64,000 nucleotides of DNA, taken from positions 31,456-95,455 of the forward strand of contig PNJK01000007.1 of the NCBI GenBank assembly GCA_013821825.1, given 5' to 3'. Position numbers and translations under genes: made by a program. Shown piece after piece: positions 44,033-54,003 of the stretch. This DNA is from Rhodobacter sp. Its GTDB lineage: Bacteria; Pseudomonadota; Alphaproteobacteria; Rhodobacterales; Rhodobacteraceae. The notes under the pieces are model-generated. The model was given only the letters and a program-made list of their open reading frames with translations, was not told the origin of the DNA and searched no databases. How positions within the stretch are numbered: the stretch's first letter is position 1; each line of letters begins with the position of its first letter.

Positions 44033-45603
44033 TCCAGCTCGATCGTGCCCGGCGGCTTTGATGTACAATCGTAGAAGACGCGGTTAACCCCTTGAACTTC
44101 ATTTATGATCCGCGTTGCAGTCTCGCCAAGGAAATCATGGGTGAAGGGGTAATAGTCTGCAGTCATGCCGTCGACAGAGGTCACCGCGCGCAGGGCAAGC
44201 GCATAGTCGTAGGTGCGCCCGTCGCCCATCACGCCGACGGTCTTCATCGGCAGAATGGCGGCGAAGGCCTGCCAGATTTCGTCGTAAAGCCCGTGCTTCC
44301 TGATCTGGTCAATATAGACGGCATCGGCGCGGCGCAGGATGTCCAGCTTTTCCGTGGTGATCTCGCCCGGGCAGCGGATCGCAAGGCCGGGGCCGGGGAA
44401 GGGGTGGCGGCCGATGAAGCTGGCGGGCAGGCCAAGCTCGCGGCCCAGGGCGCGGACCTCGTCCTTGAAAAGCTCGCGCAAGGGTTCGACGAGCTTCAGC
44501 CCCATCTTTTCGGGAAGGCCGCCGACGTTGTGATGTGACTTGATCGTGACCGATGGCCCGCCCGAGAAGCTGACGCTTTCGATCACATCGGGGTAAAGCG
44601 TCCCCTGCGCAAGGAACTTTGCCCCGCCAACCTCATGCGCGTGCTTCTGGAAGACGTCGATGAACAGCCTGCCAATGGTCTTGCGCTTGACCTCGGGATC
44701 CGAAACGCCCTCAAGCGCGCCGAGGAACAGGTCGCTTTCGTCGGCATGAATCAGCGGCATGTTGTAGTGGTCGCGGAACATGGTCACGACTTGTTCGGCC
44801 TCGCCCTGCCGAAGCAGGCCGTGGTCGACGAAGACGCAGGTCAACTGGTTGCCGATCGCTTCGTGGATCAGGACGGCGGCGACGGAACTGTCCACCCCGC
44901 CGGACAGCCCGCAGATCACCTTGGCGTCGCCAACCTGCGCGCGGATCCTGGCGATGGCCTCTTCGCGGTATGCACCCATCGTCCAGTCACCCTTGAACCC
45001 GGCCAGCTTCACGAAATTCTCGTAAAGCCGCGCGCCTTTCGGGGTGTGATGCACTTCGGGGTGGAACTGGACCGCGTAGAAATGCCGCGCCGGGTCGGCC
45101 GTGATGGCAAAGGGCGCATTGGGCGAGGTGCCGTAGACGCTGAAACCGGGAGCGATTTCAGAGACATGGTCGCCGTGGCTCATCCACACCTGCTCGCGGG
45201 CAAGGGGGCCGTCTTCCGGCGGGAACCAGCCTGCAAGGATCGGGTGCGTGAGGTCGGTCGGAGACACGTAGGCGCGGCCGAACTCGGCGGTGCCATGGCC
45301 GCGCTCCACCTTGCCGCCAAGGCAGTGCATCATCACTTGCTGGCCATAGCAGATGCCAAGGACCGGCACGCCTGCCGTGAAGGCCGAGGCCGGTGGCATC
45401 GGGGCGCCGTCGGTGAACACCGACGCCGGGCCACCGGAAAAGATGATTGCCTTTGGCGCGAATGCCTTCAGGAAGGTATCGTCCACTCGGTTGAACGGGT
45501 GGATTTCACAGTAGACGTTCAGCTCGCGCAGGCGGCGCGCGATCAGCTGCGTCACCTGGCTGCCAAAGTCGATGATCAAAAGGCGGTCATGCGCTTGGGT
45601 CAT
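44029..45603 (-). CDS. guaA: GMP synthase (glutamine-hydrolysing)
   Basis: Converts XMP to GMP. The 524-residue protein has a class-I glutamine amidotransferase domain (nucleophile in [19 protein letters not shown] holds His and Glu), an ATP pyrophosphatase domain with the P-loop [11 protein letters not shown], and a C-terminal dimerisation domain (RPPGTIELE-like end, here KPPGTIELE). All catalytic motifs are intact. It overlaps the ABM gene by 4 bases. It is divergent from mttB. Confidence 0.97.
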   Translation of the reverse strand: MTQAHDRLLIIDFGSQVTQLIARRLRELNVYCEIHPFNRVDDTFLKAFAPKAIIFSGGPASVFTDGAPMPPASAFTAGVPVLGICYGQQVMMHCLGGKVERGHGTAEFGRAYVSPTDLTHPILAGWFPPEDGPLAREQVWMSHGDHVSEIAPGFSVYGTSPNAPFAITADPARHFYAVQFHPEVHHTPKGARLYENFVKLAGFKGDWTMGAYREEAIARIRAQVGDAKVICGLSGGVDSSVAAVLIHEAIGNQLTCVFVDHGLLRQGEAEQVVTMFRDHYNMPLIHADESDLFLGALEGVSDPEVKRKTIGRLFIDVFQKHAHEVGGAKFLAQGTLYPDVIESVSFSGGPSVTIKSHHNVGGLPEKMGLKLVEPLRELFKDEVRALGRELGLPASFIGRHPFPGPGLAIRCPGEITTEKLDILRRADAVYIDQIRKHGLYDEIWQAFAAILPMKTVGVMGDGRTYDYALALRAVTSVDGMTADYYPFTHDFLGETATRIINEVQGVNRVFYDCTSKPPGTIELE

Positions 45604-45657
45604 GCGCCCGCTTAGGATGCCGCGCGGTGAAGTTCAAGCCTTCGTGCGCTTGCGCCG

Positions 45658-45689
45658 GGCAATGTCGTTTCCGTCCGCAGGCAATGTCG
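45658..45689 (+). promoter_or_regulatory. Direct repeat GGCAATGTCG upstream of the mttB-like gene
   Basis: Two identical 10-base copies (45658-45667 and 45680-45689) lie 22 bases apart, two helix turns, about 85-115 bases before the ATG. Tandem sites at this spacing are typical for activator binding. The regulator is unknown; guaA is divergent on the other side. Confidence 0.45.
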
Positions 45690-45773
45690 GTTTTGGAAGG
45701 CAAGTGGCGGTTTCGAGGCTGGGCTTGCAGCCATTTGGCGGCATAAGACCGGCGAAGAGTTTCGGAGGACGAC

Positions 45774-47315
45774 ATGAACGAAGTAGGCGGGCGCAGGGCG
45801 CGCAGTGGGGGCGGGGCAACCCGGCGGGCGGAACGGACGGCGGTCAGCTTCGAGACCGCGCGCTTTATTCAGCGCAATATTCCGAACTTCGAGATCCTGA
45901 ACGAGGAAGCGCTCCAGATCATCGAATGGAACGCCGAGACGGTTCTGGAAGAGATCGGGGTGAACTTCGTCGAGAACCCGGCAGCACTGGACCTGTGGCG
46001 CGCAGCAGGTGCGGATGTGCGTGGCGAAAGGGTGCATATCCCGCGTGGCCTTGCGCGCAAGCTTTGCGCCACCGCGCCGTCGTCCTTCACCCAGCACGCC
46101 CGCAACCCCGAACGCAATGTCGAGGTCGGTGGCCGCAATCTGGTGCTGGCGCCGGTCTATGGCCCCCCCTTCGTGCGCGATGCGGAAGGCGGTCGACGCT
46201 ATGCCACGCTGGAGGATTTCCAGAATTTCGTGAAGCTGGGCTACATGTCCAAGTGGCTGCACCATTCCGGCGGCACGGTCTGCGAGCCGACGGACATCCC
46301 GGTGAACAAGCGCCACCTTGATATGCTGATGGCGCATATGGTGCTGTCGGACAAACCCTACATGGGGTCAGTGACCGAACCCTCGCGCGCAACCGATTCG
46401 GTGGCGATGTCGAAGATCCTGTTTGGCGACGCTTTCGTCGACCAGAACACGGTAATGACCTCGCTGATCAACATCAACTCGCCGCTGACCTTCGACGGCA
46501 TCATGATGGGCGCGCTGGAGGTTTATGCCCGCGCCAATCAGGCCGCGATCATCAGCCCCTTCATCGTGGGCGGGGCCATGGCCCCGGTGACGGTCGCAGG
46601 CACGCTGACACAGGTTCTGGCCGAAGTGCTCGCGGGCGTGGCCTACAGCCAGCTGGTTCGGGCAGGCGCTCCGGTGATCTTCGGGGCCTTCGTGACCTCG
46701 ATCGACATGAACTCCGGCGCGCCGACCTTCGGCACGCCGGAAGCTGCGCACATCACCTATGGCGCCGGGCAACTGGCGCGGCGGATGAACCTGCCCTACC
46801 GGTCGGGCGGCAGCTTCTGCGGCTCGAAACTGCCGGATGCGCAGGCGGCTTATGAGACGGCGAACTCGCTCAACATGGCGCTGCTGGCCGGGGTCAATTT
46901 CATGCTGCACGCCTGCGGCTGGCTGGAGGGCGGGCTGGTCTCCAGCTACGAGAAGTTCGTGATGGACGCCGATCAGCTGGGCACGCTGCACCACTTGGCG
47001 CAGGGCATCATCATGGACACCAACGGTCAGGCGATGGACGCGATCCGCGAGGTTGGACCGGGCGGGCACTACCTTGGCTGCAGCCATACTCAGGCCAACT
47101 TCAAATCGGCCTTCTGGCGGTCCGACCTGTTCGATTACAAGCCCTTCGAGACCTGGGCCGAGGAAGGCGCACGCGACACGCAGACTCTGGCGGCCGAAAG
47201 GGTGAGAAAGCAGCTGGCCGACTATCAGCCGCCCGAAATCGACCCCGGCACCCGCGAAGCGCTGGAGGCCTTTGTCGCGCAGCGCAAGTCCGAGATGCCG
47301 GACGCCTTTATCTGA
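45774..47315 (+). CDS. MttB-family trimethylamine methyltransferase homologue without pyrrolysine
   Basis: A 513-residue corrinoid-dependent methyltransferase-like protein of the MttB superfamily. Conserved blocks include MSKWLHHSGGTVCEPTDIP, ATDSVAMSKILFG and GGLVSSYEKFVMDADQLG. True trimethylamine MttB has an in-frame UAG read as pyrrolysine; this ORF has none, so it belongs to the non-Pyl group, in which MtgB acts on glycine betaine. No corrinoid protein or methyltetrahydrofolate partner gene is adjacent. CGGAGGA lies before the ATG. A strong terminator follows. Confidence 0.9.
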   Translation: MNEVGGRRARSGGGATRRAERTAVSFETARFIQRNIPNFEILNEEALQIIEWNAETVLEEIGVNFVENPAALDLWRAAGADVRGERVHIPRGLARKLCATAPSSFTQHARNPERNVEVGGRNLVLAPVYGPPFVRDAEGGRRYATLEDFQNFVKLGYMSKWLHHSGGTVCEPTDIPVNKRHLDMLMAHMVLSDKPYMGSVTEPSRATDSVAMSKILFGDAFVDQNTVMTSLININSPLTFDGIMMGALEVYARANQAAIISPFIVGGAMAPVTVAGTLTQVLAEVLAGVAYSQLVRAGAPVIFGAFVTSIDMNSGAPTFGTPEAAHITYGAGQLARRMNLPYRSGGSFCGSKLPDAQAAYETANSLNMALLAGVNFMLHACGWLEGGLVSSYEKFVMDADQLGTLHHLAQGIIMDTNGQAMDAIREVGPGGHYLGCSHTQANFKSAFWRSDLFDYKPFETWAEEGARDTQTLAAERVRKQLADYQPPEIDPGTREALEAFVAQRKSEMPDAFI

Positions 47316-47336
47316 ACCACGCCAGCATTGGCTGCA

Positions 47337-47360
47337 AAAGGGGCGGGCGACCGCCCCTTT
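47337..47360. terminator. Strong hairpin terminator after the mttB-like gene
   Basis: A perfect 10-bp stem (AAAGGGGCGG/CCGCCCCTTT) with loop GCGA lies 21 bases after the stop. It stands between convergent genes and could serve both. Confidence 0.85.
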
Positions 47361-47378
47361 CGGCATTTTGGTCGACGC

Positions 47379-47663
47379 TCAGGCGAACTCCTGGCGACGC
47401 AACAGCTGTGCCTCGGACAGCAGGGCGATCAGGACCTCGATGTGGCGGGCGGCGGAATAGGTCACATCGCCCGCAAGGCGGATCGTCTCCAGTTCCTCCT
47501 CAACCGAGATCAGCGAGGGCACGGTTTCCTCGGGCGACATCCCGCATTTGACCAGCCGGCGCAGATCCCGCTCGCGCCGGTAATCGCCAAGACCGAAGCG
47601 GGCGGCGCGCATCAAGAGCCGCGGGCGGCGCAGGTTGGCTAGAAGGATGCGAAAATCTGACAT
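47379..47663 (-). CDS. DUF6477-like small protein
   Basis: A 94-residue soluble, helical protein. The N-terminus (LLANLRRPRLLMRAARFGLGDYRRERDLRRL) and the C-terminal YSAARHIEVLIALLSEAQLL match the small Rhodobacteraceae family that I recall as DUF6477; its function is unknown. It is divergent from the DUF6456 gene, with which similar genes are, I believe, often paired. Confidence 0.75.
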   Translation of the reverse strand: MSDFRILLANLRRPRLLMRAARFGLGDYRRERDLRRLVKCGMSPEETVPSLISVEEELETIRLAGDVTYSAARHIEVLIALLSEAQLLRRQEFA

Positions 47664-47830
47664 TGGGCTCTCCGTTGCTGGTCGGAGACATCATGCGGCA
47701 CCGCAACCTTGCGTTGCGTGATCGGGCTTTGCAGCGAACGGGTGTTACCGAAAAGTTTAGGAATTACGAGCAATTGTGCAGACCGGCCGAGTGTTTAACC
47801 AACAGGTAACCAATTCCACCCAAGGTTGCG

Positions 47831-49012
47831 ATGGTCCAAGGCTGGACTCATCACACTTCGGGTGTGAACAAGGACGGGACGACTGAATTGCCAGAACTCA
47901 CTGCTGCCAGCCTGCCAGACTGGCTTCCTGCTGCCGTGCGTCACTACCTGCATCATACCGAGGACGGCACGTCTTTCAGGGCCCTGGCACGCCGCGAGGG
48001 TTTGCACCCCTCGACCATTCTGCGTCAGGTGCGGCGGTTTGAAAGCCGCCGCGAAGATCCGTTGATGGATGAAGCGCTGTCAGCAGTGTCCCGTCGTGCT
48101 CTGCAATCCACCGATGACCCAGCCCGAAAGGAAGATCAGCCCATGTCCGTGCACCCGCGCAACTCCTCTGCCGCCCCGAAAGCCGAGATTTGCGACGAAC
48201 AATCCCTGGAGCGTGAAGGCCGCAGGATCCTGCGCCGCCTTGCCGAACCGGGCGCCGTGATGGCCATTGCGCCCGAAATGGACAAGGCCGTCGTCCTGCG
48301 CGATTTCCCGGATGGCCGCTCCCTTCGGACGGGGGTGTTGGACCGCTCCGTTGCCCAGGCCTTCACGCTGAAAGAGTGGATCGCCTGCCGAAAGGTGGGG
48401 AGGGTCTCGACCTACGAGATCACCTCGGTTGGCCGCGCAGCGCTGCGCCGGATGATCGAAGAAGAGGACCGCCGCCGCCAGGGCGCGGCCGAGGGCGCGT
48501 CCTTCGGCGACCAGCACCGCGTCTGGGGCGAACGCTCGGTCATGGATGACGAAGGCCCGCGCCGGGTCCGCTACAACATGGCCGAAAGTCCGGTGGGCGT
48601 GCTTGGCCGCAGGCGCGACCGCGACGGCAAGCCGTTTCTTGAGGCCGAACTGGTCGAGGCAGCGGAACGCCTGCGCGAGGATTTCGAGCTGGCACAAATG
48701 GGGCCGCGCGTGGCGCAGAACTGGGACCGCTTTCTGACCGGCGGCGACCGGGGGGCGTTTCAGCCGGACAGCGGGATTGGCGAAGGGCCGGGGCGTGCCC
48801 GTGGAAGGGTGGCGGCGGCCTTGCGCGACCTTGGGCCGGGCCTTGGCGACGTGGCTCTGCGCTGCTGCTGCTTTCTGGAAGGGTTGGAGGTGGCAGAAAA
48901 GCGGATGGGCTGGGCTGCGCGGTCAGGCAAGATTGTGCTGCGCATCGCCCTGATGCGGCTGCGCCGCCATTACGACGAGACCTATGGCCGCTCTGGCCCC
49001 TTGATCGGGTGA
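47831..49012 (+). CDS. DUF6456 protein with helix-turn-helix
   Basis: A 393-residue protein. An N-terminal HTH-like part (about 38-72; SFRALARREGLHPSTILRQVRRFE) is followed by a winged-helix-like middle (about 100-205, FTLKEWIACRKVGRVSTYEITSVGRAALRRM) and a C-terminal DUF6456 domain (about 240-385; RYNMAESPVGVLGRRRDRDG and ALRCCCFLEGLEVAEKRMGWAARSGKIVLRIAL). It probably binds DNA. The start is uncertain: TTG or GTG codons further in are possible. The region before it also reads V-T-less low-similarity residues, so the first 20 codons may not be translated. Confidence 0.78.
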   Translation: MVQGWTHHTSGVNKDGTTELPELTAASLPDWLPAAVRHYLHHTEDGTSFRALARREGLHPSTILRQVRRFESRREDPLMDEALSAVSRRALQSTDDPARKEDQPMSVHPRNSSAAPKAEICDEQSLEREGRRILRRLAEPGAVMAIAPEMDKAVVLRDFPDGRSLRTGVLDRSVAQAFTLKEWIACRKVGRVSTYEITSVGRAALRRMIEEEDRRRQGAAEGASFGDQHRVWGERSVMDDEGPRRVRYNMAESPVGVLGRRRDRDGKPFLEAELVEAAERLREDFELAQMGPRVAQNWDRFLTGGDRGAFQPDSGIGEGPGRARGRVAAALRDLGPGLGDVALRCCCFLEGLEVAEKRMGWAARSGKIVLRIALMRLRRHYDETYGRSGPLIG

Positions 49013-49106
49013 CGCTGCAAACGCTCTGGCCAACAGGCCGTCGGCAGCCGGTTTCGGACATGGCGGTGCGCCGGGGCGCCCCGCCATTTCGGCTATGGAC
49101 ACGCTG

Positions 49107-49782
49107 TCAGGCGTTGGCGCGGGTGAACTTTGCCGCGTGGCATAAGCCCGCCAGTGTAGCGCCAACCAAGGGGGCCACAATGAACACCCAAAGATCGGTC
49201 AAAGCCTGGCCACCGGCAAACAGCGCCGGGCGGATGGGCCGCGCCGGGTTGACCGACACGCCGGTCACATTGATGCCTACCGGATGGATCGCGGTCAGGG
49301 TCGGGCCAATCGCCCTCCCCGCAATCGCGCTTGGTGCGTCCGACGCAGTGGCACCGGGAATGCCTGTGACGAACAGGCAGGTCATGCCACCTCGAAGACC
49401 AGGGCTGCGCTCATGGAAACCTCGCCCGGATTGCCCGCGCAGAATCCGTTTTGGCCAAGGCTGTTTGTAGCCAGCAAATAGCCCGCCTTGCCTGACGCGA
49501 TCAGCAGCAGAAAACCCGGACCAGCAATCGCTCCGGTCCCCTGGGCAATCGCATAACCCACAAGATCACTTGTACTCATCCGGCCCGCCAGCATCATGCT
49601 CAGCGATACCGACGGGTTGAGATGCGCACCGGAAATCGCACCAGGACCATAGGCCGCGGCCACAATTGTCGGACCGAAGGCCAAGCTGATGCCCGAAAGG
49701 CCGATGGCGCTGCGGGCGATCACCGCCGCACCTCATCCGAACAGCACCAGGATGAACGTTCAAAGCCCCTCAGGTTGTTCAT
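49107..49782 (-). pseudogene. aqpZ: Broken aquaporin Z gene
   Basis: AqpZ is a water channel of the MIP family. Parts in two frames match it end to end: FILVLFG, GISLAFGPTIVAAAYGPGAISGAHLNPSVS (first NPA-type motif, here NPS) and SVNPARPIRPALFAGGQALTDLW (second NPA motif). A TGA stands where GGA is expected before TFILVLFG, another TGA replaces the cysteine codon of FGCGAAV, and one base is lost in EV-(V)-MT, joining the two ORFs of the track by ATGA. Together these prevent a functional channel. Confidence 0.85.
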
Positions 49783-49953
49783 CTTTATCCCGTTCATTCT
49801 GCTCCGTGGCTATTCCCGCATGCGTCACTGCCCTTGGTCCGGAATATGCAGTTGGGACATAGGTGCCTTGTCTTTCAGCAGCCTGTCGTGCCGTTGCCCT
49901 TACGGCAGATTCGCGATATTTGCGAAAGGGCGGCCTTGTAGGGGGAAAAAGCA

Positions 49954-50904
49954 TTGCGCGATCTCAGAATTCCTGACCAGCGGCATCCCGAGAAATCGCA
50001 TCGGGCCGATCAGGACCAGCCGAAGAAGCCCGACTGGATAAGGGTCAAGGCTCCGACCTCGGAAGGCTACAAGAAGACCCGCGACATCCTGCGCGAGAAG
50101 AAGCTGGTGACGGTGTGTGAGGAGGCGGGCTGCCCCAACGTCGGCGAATGCTGGTCTCAGGGCCACGCCACCATGATGATCATGGGCGAGATCTGCACCC
50201 GGGGCTGCACCTTCTGTAACGTCGCCACCGGCAAGCCGCAGACGCTGGATGCATTTGAACCGGGGCGCGTGGCCCATGCGGTGGCCGAACTGGGGCTTGC
50301 CCATGTCGTCGTAACCTCGGTCGACCGCGATGATCTGGCCGATGGCGGGGCCGATCACTTCGCCCAGACGATCCGCGCGATCCGCCACCGCGCACCAGGA
50401 ACGACGATCGAGGTGTTGATCCCCGATTTCCTGCGCTGCGGCCCCGATGCGCTGGAAACCGTGGTCGCCGCGCGCCCGGACGTGCTGAACCACAACCTTG
50501 AAACCGTACCCGGCCTTTACCCCGAAGTGCGCCCCGGCGCCCGCTACTTCCACAGCTTGCGTCTTTTGCAGCGCGTGAAAGAGCTTGACCCGACCATGTT
50601 CACCAAGTCCGGCATCATGGTGGGCCTTGGCGAAGACCGGCAATCGGTGGGGCAGGTGATGGACGACATGCGGTCGGCCGATGTCGATTTCCTGACCATC
50701 GGCCAGTATCTGCAACCGACCCCAAAGCATCACCGGGTTGACCGCTTCGTGACGCCCGACGAATTCAAGGCCTATGAGGTGGCAGCATTCGGCAAGGGGT
50801 TCCTGATGGTTTCCTCGACGCCGCTGACCCGGTCGTCCTACCACGCCGGTGACGATTTCGCGCGGCTGCGCGCGGCGCGGCTGGAGAGATTGGGGCGGGG
50901 CTGA
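49954..50904 (+). CDS. lipA: Lipoyl synthase
   Basis: A radical-SAM enzyme that inserts two sulfurs into protein-bound octanoyl groups. The auxiliary-cluster motif is [12 protein letters not shown] and the radical-SAM motif [10 protein letters not shown], both intact; the C-terminal RSSYHAGDD holds the conserved serine motif RSSY. TTG 49954 is the start, after AGGGGGAAAAA, giving 316 residues, the family size. It is convergent with the porin-like gene and has a hairpin across its stop codon. Confidence 0.96.
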   Translation: MRDLRIPDQRHPEKSHRADQDQPKKPDWIRVKAPTSEGYKKTRDILREKKLVTVCEEAGCPNVGECWSQGHATMMIMGEICTRGCTFCNVATGKPQTLDAFEPGRVAHAVAELGLAHVVVTSVDRDDLADGGADHFAQTIRAIRHRAPGTTIEVLIPDFLRCGPDALETVVAARPDVLNHNLETVPGLYPEVRPGARYFHSLRLLQRVKELDPTMFTKSGIMVGLGEDRQSVGQVMDDMRSADVDFLTIGQYLQPTPKHHRVDRFVTPDEFKAYEVAAFGKGFLMVSSTPLTRSSYHAGDDFARLRAARLERLGRG

Positions 50905-50912
50905 CCCCGCCC
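50893..50912. terminator. Hairpin across the lipA stop codon
   Basis: GGGCGGGG-CTGA-CCCCGCCC is a perfect 8-bp stem that includes the lipA TGA. It lies between convergent genes. No T tract follows on either strand, so it may only be partly effective. Confidence 0.5.
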
Positions 50913-50916
50913 GCCG

Positions 50917-51837
50917 TCAGAAGCGGAAACCGACAGCTGCGTCGAAGAGCGGCTCGCTGGTGCCCTGGTCGGAATCCAGCACCCCAAGGCGCGCGTAGCC
51001 ACCAGAGCCGAAGCCGTACTCGCCCGACAATCCGTAAAGCGTGGCGTCGACCGGAGAATCGACATTCTGGATTTGGACCCCAAGCGTCAGCGCATCGGTC
51101 ATGTTGTACTCGCCGAACAGCTTGATCGACTGGCCGTCGAAGGGCGCGCCTGAACTGCTGATATCGATGATCTCCGCCCCGAGGGAGAACCGGTCGAATT
51201 CCTGCGTCACACCAAGTTCCAAGGTGGTGACGTCGATCGGACCGTCGGTGATCCGTTCCGCCCCGCCGTGAACCAGCGTCGCGCCCAGCCGGTAGGTCCC
51301 GGCAAGCTGCAGGACGTCGGCATCTAGGTTTTCCAGATTGGCATAGTAGACCCCGTATTTCAGGTTGCCGCTTTCGCCGATGAAGCTGACGCCATAGGCG
51401 TTGGCGTCGCTGGTCTTGACCAGGACGGACGTCAGCGGTCCGGTGAACTGCGGAAGCAACTCGTCGTAGAACGAATTGCCGCCAATCTTTGGCGTCTCAT
51501 AAAGCACGTTCATCACCGGGCGCGGCGCGCCGACGGTGAACTCGCCTGCTCCGGTGGTGATGACAAACCCACCCCAATAGGCGGTGCGGTCTTCTCCGGT
51601 CTCCAGCAGCTGTGTGCTGTCCACCGCAAGGTCGAAGCCGAACCCGACCGCGCCGCCGCCCTGGCTGCGCCAGCCAAGCGTGATGTCGATAAAGCCGAAG
51701 CTGGTATCGTCCCCATCCGAGTTCAGATACTCAAGTTCGACTTCTCCGGTCAGCGACAGACTGTTTCCGAGATCGATGGCAAGTGCCGGACCGGAGATAC
51801 TCGCGATGATCAAGCCGCCAAGGGCTGCGATGCGCAT
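50917..51837 (-). CDS. Porin-like outer membrane protein
   Basis: A 306-residue beta-barrel protein with a signal peptide (MRIAALGGLIIASISGPALA) and a C-terminal phenylalanine (AAVGFRF). Alternating strands run throughout, e.g. ALTLGVQIQNVDSPVDATLYGLSGEYGFGSGG. It resembles the Rhodobacter general porins (16-strand trimers) in layout and size. Ions or substrates cannot be told. It is convergent with lipA. Confidence 0.8.
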   Translation of the reverse strand: MRIAALGGLIIASISGPALAIDLGNSLSLTGEVELEYLNSDGDDTSFGFIDITLGWRSQGGGAVGFGFDLAVDSTQLLETGEDRTAYWGGFVITTGAGEFTVGAPRPVMNVLYETPKIGGNSFYDELLPQFTGPLTSVLVKTSDANAYGVSFIGESGNLKYGVYYANLENLDADVLQLAGTYRLGATLVHGGAERITDGPIDVTTLELGVTQEFDRFSLGAEIIDISSSGAPFDGQSIKLFGEYNMTDALTLGVQIQNVDSPVDATLYGLSGEYGFGSGGYARLGVLDSDQGTSEPLFDAAVGFRF

Positions 51838-52038
51838 GGAATTTCCTGACGTCAGTTTTCTGATGCAGGGATGCTACCAGAAAACCGGACAGTTTGAAAT
51901 TGCACCGGTCGCCGAACCTTGCCGCAGTTGCAGTTCCGCAACCCCAGGCTGCCGGACGCGCAAAGCGGGCAGGACCCATTGGCAAAGGGCTTGATGCGAT
52001 CCGGGCCCGTCGAAGCGGTTCGTTGCCGGTCGGAGTCG

Positions 52039-52926
52039 TTATTCGGCTGCCGGAATGGATTTGATGTACTCCGCGACCGCCACCCGATCGCTTTCCGGCA
52101 GGCGGGCCATGTTTTCCACGACGTACGCCATGGCGCCGCCCACGCTGTCGAACTCGGGCGTGAAGCCGGTGGTGAGGTATTGCACAATGTCCGGGCCGGT
52201 CCAGGTCAGCTTGGCGGGCGTGATGTTTGGGAAGCGTCCCTCGCCCGAGGGATTGGGCGCACCAGCCAGCCAGCGTGAGGTGTCCATTCCGCCCAAGAAG
52301 TTGCGCGGCGTGTGGCATTCGCCGCAATGCGCCAGCGCCTCGGCGATGTAGCGGCCGCGTTCGGCTGTCGGTGTCATGTTGCCGGGCAGCGACCAGTCTT
52401 CGGACAGGAACAGCAGTTTCCACACCCCCACCGCCTCGCGGCGAGAGAAGGGGAAGGTCAATTCATGCGGCTGGCTTGGCGTGGCATCGGCAGGCAGGGT
52501 CTGCAGGAAGGCGTGCAGATCGGCTACGTCCTGCATCTGCATCTTGGCGTAGGATGCATAGGGCAGGGCGGGGAAGTAATGCTCACCCTCGGGGCTGACG
52601 CCACGCTTCAGCGCGGAGGCCAGGTCCAGTAGTGACCAGCCGCCGATGCCTTGAGTTGGGTCCTGGCTGATGTTCGGCGCAATGAACGTGCCGAAGTCCG
52701 ACGGGAACCGCTGCCCGCCCGACAGCACCAGCTGCGCTTCGCCCTTCGCTTCGGCCGCCATGTGGCAAGACGCACAGCCCGCGGCCCAGAACACCGTCTC
52801 GCCGCGTTGCGCATTGCCGGTCAGACCGGCGACATCGGTTTCCTCCAGCGGCCTTGGCAGCGCCAGAAACCACAACACCCCGGCCCCAAGCAGGCCAAAC
52901 ACGACCACCCAGCGCAACACCCGCAA
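52039..52926 (-). CDS. Membrane-anchored diheme cytochrome c
   Basis: An electron-transfer protein with an N-terminal anchor (VLRWVVVFGLLGAGVLWFLAL) and two heme-c sites, CASCH (near residue 52) and CGECH (near residue 200), each in a cytochrome-c-like domain; axial methionines probably lie in later segments. The arrangement resembles the cytochrome subunits of membrane dehydrogenases such as gluconate dehydrogenase, but no dehydrogenase gene is adjacent. TTG 52926 follows GGAGG by eight bases and is preferred over the TTG at 52959. Confidence 0.87.
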   Translation of the reverse strand: MRVLRWVVVFGLLGAGVLWFLALPRPLEETDVAGLTGNAQRGETVFWAAGCASCHMAAEAKGEAQLVLSGGQRFPSDFGTFIAPNISQDPTQGIGGWSLLDLASALKRGVSPEGEHYFPALPYASYAKMQMQDVADLHAFLQTLPADATPSQPHELTFPFSRREAVGVWKLLFLSEDWSLPGNMTPTAERGRYIAEALAHCGECHTPRNFLGGMDTSRWLAGAPNPSGEGRFPNITPAKLTWTGPDIVQYLTTGFTPEFDSVGGAMAYVVENMARLPESDRVAVAEYIKSIPAAE

Positions 52927-52987
52927 CGCATGGCCTCCATCGATCCATCGGCAAGGCAAGCCTAGAGATGTTGCCGGGCCTGTCGAG

Positions 52988-53164
52988 TCACGGTTTCGCC
53001 GAGAGCCGGTCCGGCGTCAGCCACTCGGGCCAGCCGAAGGCCCATTCCAGGCCAATGATCGCCAGACTGATCGCGACGACGACCAGTACCAGCCTGACCC
53101 GGTCCCTGGAGGGCGGATTCTGCGCCCAACGCTTGGCGCGGGCCAGCCAGAGCAGGTAGTTCAT
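52988..53164 (-). CDS. 58-aa single-helix membrane protein, absent from ORF track
   Basis: A small gene found by reading between hpt and the cytochrome gene: [18 protein letters not shown] then one hydrophobic helix ([21 protein letters not shown], about residues 23-43) and the end [13 protein letters not shown]. It starts in an ATGA overlap with the hpt stop codon and lies in line with the cytochrome gene, so it is translated with hpt. It is below the ORF track's size limit. Function unknown. Confidence 0.75.
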   Translation of the reverse strand: MNYLLWLARAKRWAQNPPSRDRVRLVLVVVAISLAIIGLEWAFGWPEWLTPDRLSAKP

Positions 53165-53718
53165 TCGGCCCCCGCCCCGGTTTCGGAAAACCGGACCTTG
53201 CCGATATAGGGCAGGTTGCGATTGCGCTGGGCAAAGTCGATCCCGTAGCCGACCACGAATTCGTCCGGGATCTCGAAGCCCGTCCAGTCGGCCTTGACCG
53301 CAACTTCGCGGCGCGACGGTTTGTCCAGCAGCGCGCAGACCTTCAGCCGCTTGGGTTCGCGCGCCTTGAGCAGGTGGATGACATGGTGCAGCGTAAAGCC
53401 GGTGTCGACGATATCTTCGACCAGCAGCACGTCACGCCCCGCGATTTCCCCGCGGAGGTCCTTCAGGATGCGCACCTCGCGGCTGGAATGCATGGCGTCG
53501 CCGTATGAGGACGCCTCAAGGAAATCCACCTCGACCGGCAGTTCGATCTCGCGCACCAGATCGGCGATGAAGACGAAGGATCCGCGCAACAGGCCGACGA
53601 CCACCAGCTTGTCGGTGCCGCTGAAATGCGCGGTGATCTCGCGCGCCAAGGCTTCGACGCGGGCGGCAATCGCCTTGGCGCTGATCATCTGGTCGATCAC
53701 ATATTCGCGTTCGGGCAT
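53161..53718 (-). CDS. hpt: Hypoxanthine phosphoribosyltransferase
   Basis: A purine-salvage enzyme that makes IMP or GMP from hypoxanthine or guanine and PRPP. The PRPP-binding motif is [21 protein letters not shown] (about residues 97-117), with [15 protein letters not shown] as the flexible loop and [20 protein letters not shown] near the end. ATG 53718 follows AGGAAG; the track start at 53763 is upstream. At 185 residues it has the usual size. It is coupled to the small membrane gene. Confidence 0.94.
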   Translation of the reverse strand: MPEREYVIDQMISAKAIAARVEALAREITAHFSGTDKLVVVGLLRGSFVFIADLVREIELPVEVDFLEASSYGDAMHSSREVRILKDLRGEIAGRDVLLVEDIVDTGFTLHHVIHLLKAREPKRLKVCALLDKPSRREVAVKADWTGFEIPDEFVVGYGIDFAQRNRNLPYIGKVRFSETGAGAE

Positions 53719-54003
53719 CGGAACTTCCTGATCAGGGTCCAGAGCGACCCGCCAAATCCTCATGACATTTCAGGCGGATTTCCGAAATGATTCGCAGGGC
53801 AGGGTGGCTGGCCTTTGCCCGGTCCGGGCCCGATCAGGTCCCGCCTTGACCGAAGAAGCGGCTGGAAGGAACGCTGCAGAACGGGTCGCAGTCAAGTCCC
53901 AGGCCGGGTTCGCGCCTCGGACACAGCGGCCCCCGCGTCACTGCAGGTGCTTGATCTTGCGGGCCTGTCGGGCCAAATGTCGGAAATAGCCGACAAAAGT
54001 GAC

